The position numbers and the translations under genes were made by a program. A stretch of 64,000 nucleotides of DNA from Aegilops tauschii subsp. strangulata. Lineage: Eukaryota > Streptophyta > Magnoliopsida > Poales > Poaceae. Of this stretch, positions 9,968-22,175 are shown piece by piece. Within the stretch, counting starts at the first letter, position 1. Each line of letters begins with the position of its first letter. The notes below the pieces were generated by a model that was not told where the DNA came from, did not search any database, and worked only from the letters and a program-made list of their open reading frames with translations. The stretch is from the NCBI RefSeq assembly GCF_002575655.3, contig NC_053038.3, positions 149,018,885 through 149,082,884 on the forward strand, written 5' to 3'.

Positions 9968-11940
9968 CCATGTCCTAAAGATATCAAAGGTATTCGTAGT
10001 TTCTTAGGTCATGCTGGTTTCTATATGAGATTTATCAAAGATTCTAAAATTTCTAGGCCCCTTACAAATCTTTTGCAAAAGAATGTTCCTTTTGTTTTTG
10101 ATGATGATTGTTTAGAAGCCTTTGAAACACTCAAGAAAGCCTTAGTTTCTGCACCTATTGTTCAACCACCTAACTGGAACTTGCCTTTTGAAATTATGTG
10201 TGATGCTAGTCATTATGATGTTGGTGTTGTTCTAGGACAAAGACTTGATAAGAAACTAAATGTTATTCATTATGCTAGTCAAACTCTAGACAGTGCACAA
10301 CGGAATTATGCTACTACTCAAAAGGAATTTCTAGCAGTGGTGTTTACTTGTGATAAATTTAGATCTTACATTGTTGACTCTAAAATTATCGTTCACACCT
10401 ACCATGCTGCTATTAAATATCTTATGGAAAAGGAAGATGCTAAACCTAGACTTATTCGATGGGTTCTCTTGTTATAAGAATTTGATTTACATATCACTAA
10501 TAGAAAAGGAGCAGAGAATCCCATAGTTGATAACATGTCTAGGCTTGAAAATGTGCTTGATGACCCACTACCTATTGATGATAGTTTTCCTGATGAGCAG
10601 TTAGCTGCAATAAATGTTTCTCACAACACTCCTTGGTATGCTGACTATGCTAATTACATTGTTGATAAATATTTACCACCTAGCTTCACATACCAACAAA
10701 AGAAAAAAATTCTTTCATGATTTAAGACACTACTTTTGGGATGACCCACATCTTTATAAAGAAGGAGGATATGGTATTATTAGGCGTTGTGTACCTGAGC
10801 ATGAAAAGGGACAAATCCTGCAGAAATGTCACTCCGAAGCTTATGGAGGACATCATGCGGGAGACAGAAGTGCTCACAAGGTATTGTAGTCCGGATTTTA
10901 TTGGACTGCTCTCTTCAAGGATGCCCTCAAGTTTGTCTCATCTTGTGATGAATGTCAGAGAATAGGTAATATCGGTAAGCGTCAATAAATTCCTATGAAT
11001 TATTCACTTGTTGTTGAACCATTTGATGGTTGGGGTTTTGATTCACATGGGTATACACATATTTTGGTTGTTGTTGATTATGTAACTAAGTGGGTAGAAG
11101 CTATTCCAACTAATAGTGCTGATCACAACACCTCTATTAAAATGCTTAAGGAAGTTATTTTCCCGAGGTTTGGAGTCCCTAAATATTTATGACTGATGGT
11201 GGTTCTCACTTTATTCATGGTGCTTTCCGTAAAATGCTTGCCAAGTATGATGTTAACCATAGAATTGCATCACCCTGTCATCCTCCGTCTAGTGGTCAAG
11301 TTGAACTTAGCAATAGAGAAATAAAATTAATTTTGTAAAAGACTGTCAATAGGTATCGGAAGAATTGGTCTAAGAAATTAGATGATGCACTTTGGGCTTA
11401 TAGAACAGCATATAAACATCCTATGGGTATGTCTCCTTATAAAATGGTTTATGGGAAAGCTTGTCATTCGCCTCTTGAGTTATAATATAAAGCATATTGG
11501 GAAATTAAAGAACTCAACTATGATTTCAAACTTGCCGATGAAAAGAGGTTATTTGATATTAGCTCACTAGATGAATGGAGAACCCAAGCTTATGCAAATA
11601 CCAAGTTATTTAAAAAAGGGTTAAAAGATGGCATGATAAAAGAATCCAAAAGCGTGAGTTCAAAGTTGGAGAATATGTTCTTTTGTAGAACTCTCGTTTC
11701 ATATTCTTTGCAGGAAAACACCTCTCTAAATGGGAAGGACCCTATGTTATGAAGGAGGTTTATCGGTCTGGAGCAATCAAGATAAATAATGCCGAAGGTA
11801 CTAACACGAAGGTTGTTAATGGGCAACGAATAAAACATTATATCTCAGGTACGCCCATTAATATTGAAAGTAATATTATCCAAACTATGACACCGGAAGA
11901 ACACATAAAAGAATACTTCTGGAAGACTCCAGAATCGTGA
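9968..11940 (+). pseudogene. pol: Degenerate Athila-type pol: RT end, RNase H, integrase
   Basis: The first codons read [15 protein letters not shown], the RT thumb/connection start. RNase H follows ([20 protein letters not shown]), but the third acidic position reads [11 protein letters not shown], with tyrosine where aspartate is usual. Breaks seen: in-frame TAA at about 10475, a frame change in the A-run near 10705, TAG near 10885, a frame change near 11190 and TAA near 11336. The integrase zinc finger (GGHHAG; CDEC) and core (HILVVVDYVTKWVEA; MTDGGSH; SGQVELSNREIK) are recognisable. A short stretch after the first core aspartate is missing (GFDSHGYTH). The C-terminal WEGPYVMKEV block is retained. 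No functional product expected. Confidence 0.88.
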
Positions 11941-12262
11941 AAAAGAGGAGGTACATGATACGGTAACTAAATGGACTCCGAAAAATCCGCAAAAATACTT
12001 TTTGTCAGTTTTGGAATATTTAGAAGATTAGGAAAATAAGAAACTACTAGGAAAGACACCGTGGTGGGCACAAGACACCAGGGCGCGCCTGGCCCAGGTT
12101 GGTTGTGCCCACCTTGGGTACCTTCCGGACTCCGTTTTTCTACCGTTTACTTGTTTCCCAAGATAAAAAAATCTTTATATACCCCCCGAACCTATTAACC
12201 ACTGTATCGCGGAGAAATCTTCTGTTTTCTTTCCTTGCTGTTTTCCTGATAGATCTGAAAAT
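11941..12262 (+). other. Intergenic spacer with GC-rich hairpin, element A
   Basis: Contains a GC-rich imperfect inverted repeat at about 12061-12117 around agggcgcgcctgg and a small TATA-like tract (ctttatataccccc, about 12170). It resembles an LTR-like internal promoter ahead of the third ORF, as in element D near 29430. No protein seen. Confidence 0.5.
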
Positions 12263-12558
12263 ATGACATCCCAAGACTCTGAGGGTGAGAGATATGTTGC
12301 TGATTATATCGCAACCCTAAGGTTTATGGGGAGGTGGAGCACTATAACTGGACTTCCAAAGAAGAAGATGAATCGGTTCCTCCTCGTTTCAAAAACGAGA
12401 GCATGGAGGCGTTATGCAAGAGGATAATGAAACTTGAGATGGAGAACGATGAGTTGAGGATAGACAATTTTATTCTTCGACAGAAGCTGGAAAAGGAGAA
12501 GAAGGACAAGATCGCCTCCACTTCATCACCACCACCTTCTTCTTCATCACCAAAATAA
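12263..12558 (+). pseudogene. Small downstream ORF of element A (Athila ORF3 N-terminal type), frameshifted
   Basis: An ATG at 12263 opens a frame (MTSQDSEGERYVADYIATL) that changes register near 12331. The continuation is the 74-codon frame ending at 12558. The second half is acidic then coiled-coil-like (MEALCKRIMKLEMENDELR) with a serine/proline tail. Athila elements carry an extra ORF after integrase, sometimes called env-like. No membrane segment is visible in this short remnant, so no function is claimed. Confidence 0.5.
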
Positions 12559-14125
12559 AAATGACTTCCGGGTATGGGCTCTCCCCTTGGCTTCGGCCAA
12601 GCTTGGGGGAGGTGCCCCGGTATCGTATCACCCGACTATCTTTTACCTTTACTTATTTTACTTCAATCCATAGTTATCTTTTGCTTTAGATGAATAAAAG
12701 TTTAGTTCGATCCTTTCTTCTCGAGAGTTTGCTTAGTGATCTATCCTTGTAACCATGTGCGAGATATATAATGAATTTTAGTTTTAGTTTTTGCTTTCTT
12801 TACTTTCATGTTCCAATAAAAATAAAGGAAATAAATGAAAAAGATCATATGCTAATCTTATGGTAGGTGATGGCACCACATAAGGAAAAGTATAAGTAGA
12901 AAATTTTATTAGAGATTGACAAGCATATCATTGGTCAATTATGTAACTCGTGAAAGAATTAATAAGGTAAGAGAAGATTCACGTATAAATACACTATGCT
13001 GGAAATCTTTTGTGATTTTGAGCCCCCATCAAAATATTATATGCCAATTTTTTTGACGTTGGACAAGGAAGACAACTTAATGATTTATGTTTGTTCATAT
13101 TCACATAGAAGTTATATTGTCATAGATACTTCAACATTTGGTGCTTGCCCCCCATCTTTGCTAGAGAAAAACTCCGCACTAAGTAGAGATACTACTTGTG
13201 CATGCAAAAACCCTTAAACCCAAATCTTATTTTCAAGTGTCCGCCATACCTACCTAAGGATTGAGTAAGATCCTTCAAGTAAGTTGTCATCGGTGCAATA
13301 AGGCAATAAAAATTGCTTCTAAAAGTGTGAGATCATTTAGTGTAAGAGAAAATTGAGCGTTGTACAAACTTGTGATGGTGAAGAATAAAAGCGACATACT
13401 ACATACTAAAGGTTGCCATCACAAGGGGCAATACAACATGACGTTCTTTTGCACTAAGGGGTTGAGCATACAAACAAATAAGCGCATGGGAACCTCTGCT
13501 TCCCTCTGCGAAGGCCTATCTTTTACTTTTATGTATTTACTTTTATGCAAGAGTCAAAGTTTTTCTCTCTACTCCTTTCTATTTTCTCCTTTGGCAAGCA
13601 TCATGTGGCGAGGAAAGATCTAGGCACATATGTCTAGTTGAATATGGGTAGCATGAGTTATTATTTTTGACATCACCTTTGAGGTGAATACGTTGGGAGG
13701 CGAAACTATAAGCCCCTATCTTTCTATGTGTCCGGTTGAAACATTTTGCTCATGTGTATGTGGTGAGTGTTAGCAATCATAGAAGACTTTATGATGGTTG
13801 AGTATGTGGACTTGCCTAAAGGCTCCGATACGTGACCCTTCCTGAAAAGATGATGAATTGTAGTTGCAAAGTTGACGGAGAACATAGTTTGTTGGTTTCC
13901 AATAGAGTTTATGCTTTATACTTTGATAGTGTGATGAATTGTTACTTATTCATGACAAGCCTATGATAAAAGTTCTATGATAAAAGCTTTATGTTAAAGT
14001 TTGTTGCTGTTATAATATTTCACATGATGCTTCTATGTCCGATTTTGTTTTTATCGACACCTCTCTCTCTAAGCATGTGGACATGTTTTTCGATTTCGGT
14101 TTTCTCTTGAGGACAAGCGAGGACT
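12559..14125 (+). other. Long non-coding 3' region of element A
   Basis: No coding frame supported. It shares blocks with the equivalent regions of B (minus strand, about 16670-17200) and D (30900-31460), for example the tract gcttccctctgcgaagg near 13498. That marks it as Athila-type 3' untranslated sequence. Confidence 0.7.
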
Positions 14126-14139
14126 AAGCTTGGGGGAGT
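14126..14139 (+). other. Polypurine tract of element A
   Basis: The sequence aagcttgggggagt directly precedes the LTR start TGATACGTCC. It is the plus-strand primer site for cDNA synthesis, and the same tract precedes the 3' LTR of element D. Confidence 0.8.
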
Positions 14140-14521
14140 TGATACGTCCATTTTGCACCATGTATTCCTAATGTTATTTATGATGTTTTTATGCATAATA
14201 ATGCTTTTTGGAGTAATTCTAATGCCTTTTATATCATAATATGCAAGGTACACACAAAGAGGGAGAATTCCGGCAGCTGGAAATCTGGACATGGAAAAGC
14301 TACGTCAGGCTACCTATTCTGCACAACTCCAAACAAGATGAAACTTTACAGAGATCTTTTATGGAATATATGAGGAATATTGGAGCCAATAAGTACCAGA
14401 GGGGGCCCACCAGGTCGGCACAACCCACCTGGGCGAGCTAGGGAGCCCAGGCGCGCCCTGGTGGGTTGTGCTCCCCTTGGCCCACCTCTGGTGCCCATCT
14501 TCTGGTTAGTAGACCGACTCC
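14140..14521 (+). repeat. 3' LTR of element A, truncated
   Basis: Starts TGATACGTCCATTTTGCACC after the polypurine tract. A GC-rich hairpin lies at about 14400-14475. It is cut where sequence homologous to the LTR of element B begins. The junction carries a 20-bp direct repeat (14506-14525 and the following copy), which suggests an error-prone end-joining event. Confidence 0.75.
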
Positions 14522-14523
14522 AA

Positions 14524-15582
14524 GATTAGTAGACCGACTCCTTCCTGCATCTACTACTATTACTCCACACACCAACCGGTATCTAGCATGCATCTAGTGT
14601 ATTAATTTCATGGGGAAATGGAGTAATGCAATAAGAACGATGGCATGATGTAGATGAGATCTATTCAAGTAGAAATAGCCCCCATCTTGTAATTCTTCAT
14701 AGCAATGATACATGCGTGTCTTGCTGGCCCTTCTGTCACTGGGAAGGAACACCGCACGATCGAACCCATCACAAAGCACCTCTTCCCATGGCAAGAAAAA
14801 TCGATCAAGTTGGCCTAACCAAACCAAAGATTCGAAGAAGAAATACAAGGCTATAAATAATCATGCATGTAAGAGATCAAAAGAAGACTCAAATAATATT
14901 CATGGATAGATCTGATCATAAACTCAAAGTTCATCGGATCCCAACAAACACACCGCCAAAAATGAGTTCCATCAAATAGATCTCCAATAGACCATTGTAT
15001 TGAGAATCAAAAGAGAGAGAGGAAGCCATCTAGCTACTGCCTACGGACCCGTAGGTCTATGATGAACTACTCACGCATCATCGGAGAGGCACGAATGAGG
15101 ATGATGAACCCCTCCCTGATGGTGTCTAGATTGGATCTTGTGGTTCTGGAACTTGCGGCTGGAATTGTGTTTCGACGACTCTCCTAGGGTTTCTGGGATA
15201 TTTGTGAATTCATAGGAAGAATAGGCGGTGCGGGAGGTCACCAAGGGGGCACAACCCCCTTGGGCGCGCTTGGGCCTCCTGGCGCGCCATGGTGGGTTGT
15301 GACCACCTCGGGCCTCCCCTCTGGTACATCTTTGGCCCACTGGGTGTCTTCTGGTGCAGAAAAAATCTCCAAAAAGTTTCGCTGCGTTTGGACTCCGTTT
15401 GATACCGATAGTCTGCGAAGTAAAAAACAAGCAAAAAACAACAACTGGCACTGGGCACTATGTCAATAGGTTAGTCCCAAAAAATGATATAAATTTGCTA
15501 TAAAATGATTGTAAAACATCCAAGAATGATAATATAATAGCATGGAACAAGAAAAAATGATAGATACATTGGAGACGTATCA
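14524..15582 (-). repeat. 3' LTR of element B, U5 end missing
   Basis: Aligns with 20321-21022 plus 36503-36817. On the minus strand it starts TGATACGTCTCC at 15582. Its far end lacks the roughly 309 bp that correspond to 20012-20320, lost at the junction with element A. A GC-rich hairpin is centred near 15280. Confidence 0.85.
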
Positions 15583-15600
15583 GCATTCCCAAGCTTAACT
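15583..15600 (-). other. Polypurine tract of element B
   Basis: Reads AGTTAAGCTTGGGAATGC on the minus strand, directly before the LTR start. This fixes the minus orientation of B. Confidence 0.75.
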
Positions 15601-15883
15601 CCTACTCGTCCTCTAGTACGTAAATGATAAAAACAGAACTTTTGATGTGGAATGCTGCCTAACATGTTCATCACATATTCTTTTCATTGTAGCATGGACA
15701 TTTGGACTTTTATATGGTTCAAAGCAATAGTCTAGTTTTGACATGAAGATTTCAATACTCAAGCATATCAACAAGCAACCATGTCTTTCCAGATATCAAC
15801 ACTAAAGAAAGTTATACCTAGCCCATCATGCTCAATCATTGATCCATTCATGAAACACACTCGCATATTAGCTACATCCAATG

Positions 15884-16575
15884 TGTCGTGGTATTATCAC
15901 GGGGGAGGTGCGAGGCGACAGATGCCACAAGGGCTTAGTGTGAGGGTAAGACTGCTGCTGATAGGACCGGGAGCGGGTATGCGAGTAGCACGCGCTAGTT
16001 TACCCAGGTTCGTGGCTCTCTGGAGAGATAATACCCCTACTCCTGCATGTCTGAGTATCTGTAGTATATCTGGTATAGAGTTGCTCCTGGAGCTGTATCT
16101 GAGCTCAGTACCATAGGCATCGGGCTTTGTATATGCATATGATTACAAGTGTGTGCATGGCCGCAAGTGCATGAGCATGCATGCGTGAGTGTGTGGGCGT
16201 GTGAGTCCATCCTGGATGGATGGATGGATGTGTGCCCATATATATAGGCATGGCTAGCTTAGAGAGTAAGCTATGTGGTGGCATGGGCAAGGCATGGTGG
16301 GGTGTCATGCTTGTCCCCTGGGCCACTTCATAAATACTGCCAGGGGACAAGCGACACTATACATGATGGCTGGGGTGACACGTGAATAGTGCTCGGGTAC
16401 GGCCAACTCGTCGGTGTCTTGTCGGTGTCGGGTCGGGCTGCAGTCGGCAGCCGGCTGGTTGGCGCAGTCGGCAGCCGGCTGGTCGGCGCAGTCAGACATA
16501 GGGGCTTTGCTAGCCCCGATGTCTGGAAATGTTGTCTTGCTGTATTCGGGGTACCCGTGGTCAATTACTCCGTCA
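15884..16575 (-). mobile_element. Solo LTR (692 bp) with perfect target-site duplication
   Basis: Ends are TG...CA, and both sides are flanked by CAATG (15879-15883 and 16576-16580), the 5-bp duplication made by LTR-element integration. On the minus strand it ends ACCACGACA and carries ACTAAG...CATCTG words shared with the LTR of element T, so a Tat-like source is likely. A TATATATA tract is near 16237. Internal tandem copies of a 26-bp unit (cagtcggcagccggctgg type) lie at about 16438-16493. The element body was removed by LTR-LTR recombination. Confidence 0.88.
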
Positions 16576-16580
16576 CAATG

Positions 16581-18790
16581 CTCAAGTACGATCATAGTGC
16601 CCCTTAATTGGTGCTTTATAAGAGAAGATGGAGACTCAAATAAAAATAAAAATTGCATAAAGTAAATAGATAGGCCCTTCGCTGAGGGAAGTAGGGATTT
16701 GTAGAGGTGCGAGAGCTCAAAGCTTAAATTGAGAGATAATTTTTTTTGAGAGGCATACTTTTCCCGTCGACGAAAATGACCGAGCAATTCCCAACACTTT
16801 CCATGCTAGATATATCATAGGTGGTTCCCAAACAGAAAATAAAGTTTATTCCTTCTTCCACCATTCTTTCACAATCCATTGCTAGTCGTATCCACAGGTG
16901 CCTTCCATACCAAACACTTTCCAAGGAATTTATTATTTGACAACATAAAGTAAATTTCTTTTTCATTTCGGGACTGGGCACCCCTATTATCGCCGTACTC
17001 TCCTGCAATGACAAGTGAATATACACTCATCTTGAGAATAATACGTCTAGCATGGAAAATATTGGCCACCCCCTGCCGCTCCATGAGCGGTACGAGCACA
17101 CAAAAAGGAAATTTATTTTGAAAATAGAGATGGCGCATACAAATTTTCTTAGAACGGCACCTAAATACCGCATATAGGTAGTATGGTGGACTCATATGGC
17201 AAAACTGGGTTTAAAGATTTTGGATGCATAAGTAGTATTTCTACTTAGTACAACTGGAGGCTAGCAAATAGATTGAGGAGCAACCAACCAAGAAACGAAA
17301 AATCACATAAGCGAGCATTAAGCATAACTAACACCGAATAATGCACCACAAGTAGTAGGTAAATTCATTGCATAACTATTGACTTTCATTTTTTGCATAG
17401 GGAATCACAAACCTTAACACCAATATTCTTACTAAAGCATAATTACTCACCGACATTACTCACATATCACTATCATCATATCGCAAAACTATTACAAAAA
17501 ATCAAGTTTATTTGTCCAACCTTCACGAAAGTTTGTATTATATCCCTCTTGAATATCTATCACTTTTGGACTAATTTCATATGTTGCTTTTTGATAAGCT
17601 CAAACAAATTTAAGTGAAGAACATGAGCAAAATTTTCTTCCATCTCTCAAAATAATATAAGTGAAGCATGAGAGAATTTCTTAAAAAATTACTAACTCTC
17701 AAATAAATCTAAGTGAAGCATGAGAGCATTTCTTCAAAAATATTAAAGCACACTATGCTCAAAAAACTATAAGTGAAGCACTAGAGCAATTCCATAGATT
17801 AAAAAAATTAAGTGAAGCGTAAAGAGCAATTCTAACAAATTATAGCATAATTTTGGCTCTCTAAAATAGGTATGTCCAGCAAGGATATATGACACAAACT
17901 AAAAAGCAAAAAAAGCAAAGACTCATATAATACAAGACGCTCCAAGCAAAACTCATCATATGTGACGAATAAAAATATAGTTCCAAGTAAAATACCGATG
18001 GTCGTTAGAAGAAAGAGGGGATGCCTTCTGGGGCATCCCCAAGCTTAGTTGCTTGGTTCCTTTTGAATAATAACTTGGGGTACCATGGGGCATCCTCAAG
18101 CTTAAGCTCTTTTCACTCCTTATTCCTTCATCCATCGTGGTGTCACCCAATACTTGAAAACTTCAATCACACAAACCAAAACAAAACCTTCGTGAGATCC
18201 GTTAGCATAACAAAGCAAATCACCACTCTAAGTACTGTTGCAAACCCATTCATATTTTATTTTTGCATTATATCTACTGTATTCCAACTTTACCATGTCT
18301 TATATCCCCCAATACAATCCATAGGTTCATCAAAATAAGCACACAACGTAAAGAAATAGAATCTGTCAATAACACAACAGTCTGTAGTAATCTGAAAATT
18401 TCATATACTTTTGTATCTCCAGTAATTATGAAAAATTAGTACAACGTAGGCAATTTGTATATCAATCTTGTGTAAAGAATTCAAAAAATTTCGTTGCTTC
18501 TGTGATTTTTAAGAATTAATTTACTACACGCAAAAGTTTTTGTTTTTCAACAAGATCAAATCAACTATCACCCAACATGATCCCAAAGGCTTCACTTGGC
18601 ACAAACACTAATTAAAACATAAAAAACACAATCATAATAGAGGCATAATTGTGTAAACACTCAAGAACAGACAGTAAAGGCAAAAATAAAATTTATTCAT
18701 TGGGTTGCCTCCCAACAAGCGCTATCGTTTTATGCCCCTAGCTAGGCATAATGCATAGATTCAAGTACTATCATCTTTAGTTTCCAATTC
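16581..18790 (-). other. Non-coding 3' region of element B
   Basis: No coding frame supported on either strand. On the minus strand it shows the Athila-type blocks also present in A (about 13240-13540) and D (about 30920-31460). Between 17580 and 17830 there are five loose copies of an AT-rich unit (aagtgaagcatgagagca type). Confidence 0.7.
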
Positions 18791-19561
18791 CTAAATCACA
18801 CAACCATAATTCTTCAAAGTTTTAGCATGCATATTTTTGATAATAATACTTCTAGGAATAGGACTGAAGAATTCATTCTTGCAAGTAGGGTTTACAACTT
18901 CAACAAAGTCAGGGTGAATACTAATCATCTTAAGATCTTCTTTGTTATTATTAGAAGTTGCGCCCTTGTTCTTAGTGCCTTGAGTAATCTTGCCAAGTTT
19001 TACGGGAGTTTTTTCAATAGTTTTAACAGAAGCGAAAGCCGAGCTTAAATTGCTAAAAATTTCTTCCAACTTATCAATCCGAGAAGGACTTTCTTCCATT
19101 CTTTCGTTAACTACGGTTTCCTTCTCCCTTAGCAATTTAAAAACATTGCCCGCTTTTGACTCAAATTTATTAGCAGGATTTTGCATCTTTTTATCCAAAT
19201 TTTCAATTTGCTCTAAGGTGACCATCTTCTTTTCAATAGCATCTAATCTTTGTATAACATGCTCGAGTGTTAAAATTGTTTCATTAATAATGATAGGTGG
19301 TGCACCTACTAGATCTCCCATGGTATTAAAATCATCCAAAGATGGACACATCAAGAAATTCCCATCGGTAATCGTATCGACGAATATATAACAAGTGGTG
19401 ATGCCCACATAAAAACTACGAAGAAGAATAATGGTAGATTGCTTATGAACAGATCTATGAGCATTGAAAATCCTATACCAAGCATCTTTTAGATTCCCCC
19501 CTTGTTTAAAATTAAGAACCTCATTCTCGGGCGTACACACAATAGAGGAAGAACTAGCCAT
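18791..19561 (-). CDS. Single ORF of element B: gag-N-terminal-like protein, 256 aa
   Basis: An ATG at 19561 is preferred over an upstream in-frame ATG at 19594 because the MASSSS start fits the family look and the earlier codons are hydrophobic noise. Seen: SIVCTPENEVLNFKQGGNLK, then a region resembling the alpha-helical gag domain (AWYRIFNAHR, FYVGITT). A long coiled coil follows (HVIQRLDAIEKKMVTLEQI to SRIDKLEEIFSNLSSAF), then a lysine-rich stretch. There is no zinc knuckle and no protease. It is intact, unlike most ORFs nearby. It may be a structural or packaging protein of the element's particle; that role is an inference. Confidence 0.7.
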   Translation of the reverse strand: MASSSSIVCTPENEVLNFKQGGNLKDAWYRIFNAHRSVHKQSTIILLRSFYVGITTCYIFVDTITDGNFLMCPSLDDFNTMGDLVGAPPIIINETILTLEHVIQRLDAIEKKMVTLEQIENLDKKMQNPANKFESKAGNVFKLLREKETVVNERMEESPSRIDKLEEIFSNLSSAFASVKTIEKTPVKLGKITQGTKNKGATSNNNKEDLKMISIHPDFVEVVNPTCKNEFFSPIPRSIIIKNMHAKTLKNYGCVI

Positions 19562-19982
19562 AATGACAAAGTAGGCAAACAAGATCACAAACAAAAAGAT
19601 AGATCTGACGAGAAAACGGCAAACAAAGAAGAGGGCGAATAAAATGGCAAATTATTGTGAATTGGGGGAGATGAAAATGGGAAGCAAATGGCGAATAATG
19701 TAAATTGCAAGGAGATGAGATTTGTGATTAGGAACCTGATAGATGTTGACGATGTCTCCCTTGCAACTGTGCCAGAAATTCCTTTTAATGTCGCTTGAAC
19801 TACATCGGTATTTCCCCAAAGAAGAAGGGATGATGCAGCACAACTACGGTAGGTATGTCCCTCAGTTATGAAACTAAGGTATAAATCCAGTAGGAGAACC
19901 AAGCAACACTATGTAAACAGTACCGGCACACAAAGAACAAATACTTGCAACTCGACGTGTATAAGGGATTGTCAATCCCTAT
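19562..19982 (-). other. 5' untranslated leader of element B
   Basis: Lies between the primer-binding site and the ORF start. A/G-rich on the plus strand, no ORF of note. It should contain the packaging signal if the RNA is mobilised in trans. Confidence 0.55.
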
Positions 19983-19998
19983 TCGGGTAACAGCGCCA
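19983..19998 (-). other. Primer-binding site of element B
   Basis: On the minus strand it reads TGGCGCTGTTACCCGA, 13 bp inside the LTR end. It is a diverged form of TGGCGCCGTTGCCGGGGA, complementary to the 3' end of tRNA-Asp, as used by element D. Confidence 0.7.
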
Positions 19999-20011
19999 GA
20001 AATTGTCAAGT

Positions 20012-21022
20012 TGATGGGATAAAAATTGTGGCAGATTCGATAAATAGATCTCGACAAAACACGAAATAAAATAAGTAATAAGAAAGCGCATCAAGGTATT
20101 TTTGGGTTTTTGCAATAATAGATGTAAAATCAAAAGCAAATAAAAATAGATCTCAAAGCAAATATGATAAAGAATGGACCCGGGGCCATAGATTTCTCTA
20201 GTGGCTTCTCTCAAAAAATAGCACACGGTGGGTAAACAAATTACTGTTCGGCAATTGACAGAAGATCGAATAATTATGACGATATCGAAGGCAATGATCA
20301 ATATATAGGAATCACGTTCGAGATTAGTAGGCCGACTCCTGCCTGCATCTACTACTATTACTCCACACATCGACAGCTATCCAGCATGCATCCAGTGTAT
20401 TAAGTTCATGGAGAAACAGAGTAATGCAATAAGAATGATGACATGATGTAGACGAGATATTTCATGTAGGAATAGCCCCCATCTGGTTATCCTTAATAGC
20501 AACGACACATGCGTGTCTTGCTGCCTCTTCTGTCACCACCGCACGATCAAACCCATCACAAAGCACCTCTTCCCATGGCAATAAAAATCGATCTAGTTGG
20601 CCTAACTAAACCAAAGATTCGAAGAAGAAATACGAGATCAAAAGAAGACTGAAATTATATTCATGGATATAGATCTGATCATAAACTCAACGTTCATTGG
20701 ATCCCAACAAACACACCGCAGAAAAGAGTTACAACAAATAGATCTACAAGAGACCATTGTATTGAGAATCAAAAGAGAGAGAGGAAGCCATCTAGCTACT
20801 TCCTATGGACCCGTAGGTGTATGATGAACTACTCACGCATCATCGGAGAGGCACCAATGAGGATGATGAACCCGTCTGTGATGGTGTCTAGATTGGAGCT
20901 CGTGGTTCTGGAACTTGCGGCGGCTGGAATTGTGCTTCGTCGGCTCTCCTAGGGTTTCTAGAATATTTGGGAATTTATAGGGTGAATGGGCGGTACAGGA
21001 GGTCACCGAGGGGGGCACAACC
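20012..21022 (-). repeat. 5' LTR of element B, left part (before C insertion)
   Basis: Starts (plus strand) TGATGGGATAAAA. 20321 onward matches the 3' LTR at 14524 onward. It is interrupted after 21022 by element C and resumes at 36503. Confidence 0.85.
21018..21022. other. Target-site duplication of element C (left copy)
   Basis: CAACC here versus CATCC at 36498-36502 on the other side: a 5-bp duplication with one mismatch. Removing C restores continuity with the uninterrupted LTR copy near 15255. Confidence 0.75.
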
Positions 21023-22175
21023 TGTCGGTGGAAACGACACCTATGGCATCATGGGGAATCCCTTCTACGGTTGGCGGGCGCGGGGCTGTGGAAAGAGCGG
21101 GTTTAGAAGATCAACGCGGGGGGTTTATCCAGGTTTGGGCCGCGAGTGACGCGTAATACCCTACTCCTGCTGGTTTGTGTTTATCTGGTGTTCTTGGACT
21201 AGCTACAAAGCGTGCAGGGTCCAAAAAGTCTGAATCCTCTCTCAGTACGCCGCGGGCCTCCTTTCATAGTCAAAGGGGCTGCCACAGTGGCACAGAGGAG
21301 GTGGAAAGTTGTACAGTGTACAAGCTTATCGCCTAACATCACAGGAGAAAACGCATTAAATGCGCTACTTAGGTGTCCTCTTGCTTTATCGGGGACGGCA
21401 ACGAAACCCGTCCCGTCCGTCGCCGCTTCGCCTTGCCCCGACACGCGTCCAGGCCAACCAGGCATGCAACGCCATGTAGGCTGCCAGGCTGCTAAGCTGG
21501 TGTGGTGGCAGGGTGTTCCCGAAGATATGCATGCCACCATGCAGGTGCTTCACTAGTTGGCTTAGGAGCCACGTACTGCCACGTGGGTACTTGCTTAGAT
21601 GGTGGGTCGGCCGCTGAGCTGGGGCGGCAAGGCCTTGCTGCGGTCTTGCTGATATAACCCGGCAAGGGTCTTGTCGGGGCCTTGCGGGCGCCCTTGGCAA
21701 GAGTCTTGCTAGAGCCTCATGGGTATCTTCGGCAGGAGCCTTGCTGGGGCCTCCTGGGCATCCTCGGCAAGGAGCCTCATTGTTGTCTTGTTTTCTGGTT
21801 CCTATCTAGGCCTCGCAGGCCCTTTGTCTTCACAAAGGTCTGCATGCCACCATGCAGGCGCGTCCCGAGCCTTGGTTCCAATGTCGCTGATGGTGTTGGA
21901 ACCCTTAGGCTCAAGGGTGGCGGCCTCGCTGGTGTTGGGCAAGTTGCCCCGGCAAAGCTCTTGTCGGGGCTTTGTAAGATGCCCCGGCAAGGTTCTTGCC
22001 GGGGAAAGCCCATCTTGTCCCTTTGCTCCTCGCGCCCCTGGCTTGGCGCTGCTCTCGTGGTCTTGTACTTTTCCTTCCTTCCTCTGCCCTGCTAAGTGTG
22101 GCCGTAGGCGCGGCTCTAACTTCCCGTGCACAAGTAAAGGGGTACAAAGAGGGCCCCTACTTTTGTACACCGACA
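21023..22175 (-). repeat. Left (3') LTR of element C
   Basis: 1,153 bp against 1,127 bp for the right copy. The size gap is partly an extra about 36-bp unit near 21965-22000. The region 21655-21785 is a minisatellite of ggcaaggctcttgctggggcc-type units of about 36 bp. The TATA box position of the right LTR is mutated here (CTTTCATAG at about 21261). Confidence 0.9.

Larger units (their letters stand above)
9968..14521 (+). mobile_element. Athila-lineage Ty3/Gypsy element (A), 3' half
   Basis: Begins inside the RT gene where element T is inserted and continues through RNase H, integrase, a small ORF, a long non-coding 3' region, a polypurine tract and a 3' LTR that is cut off at about 14521. 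The integrase and RNase H motifs match the Athila type seen in grasses. The 5' half lies upstream of T, outside the window. The element is old: many stops, frameshifts and a small deletion. Confidence 0.85.
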
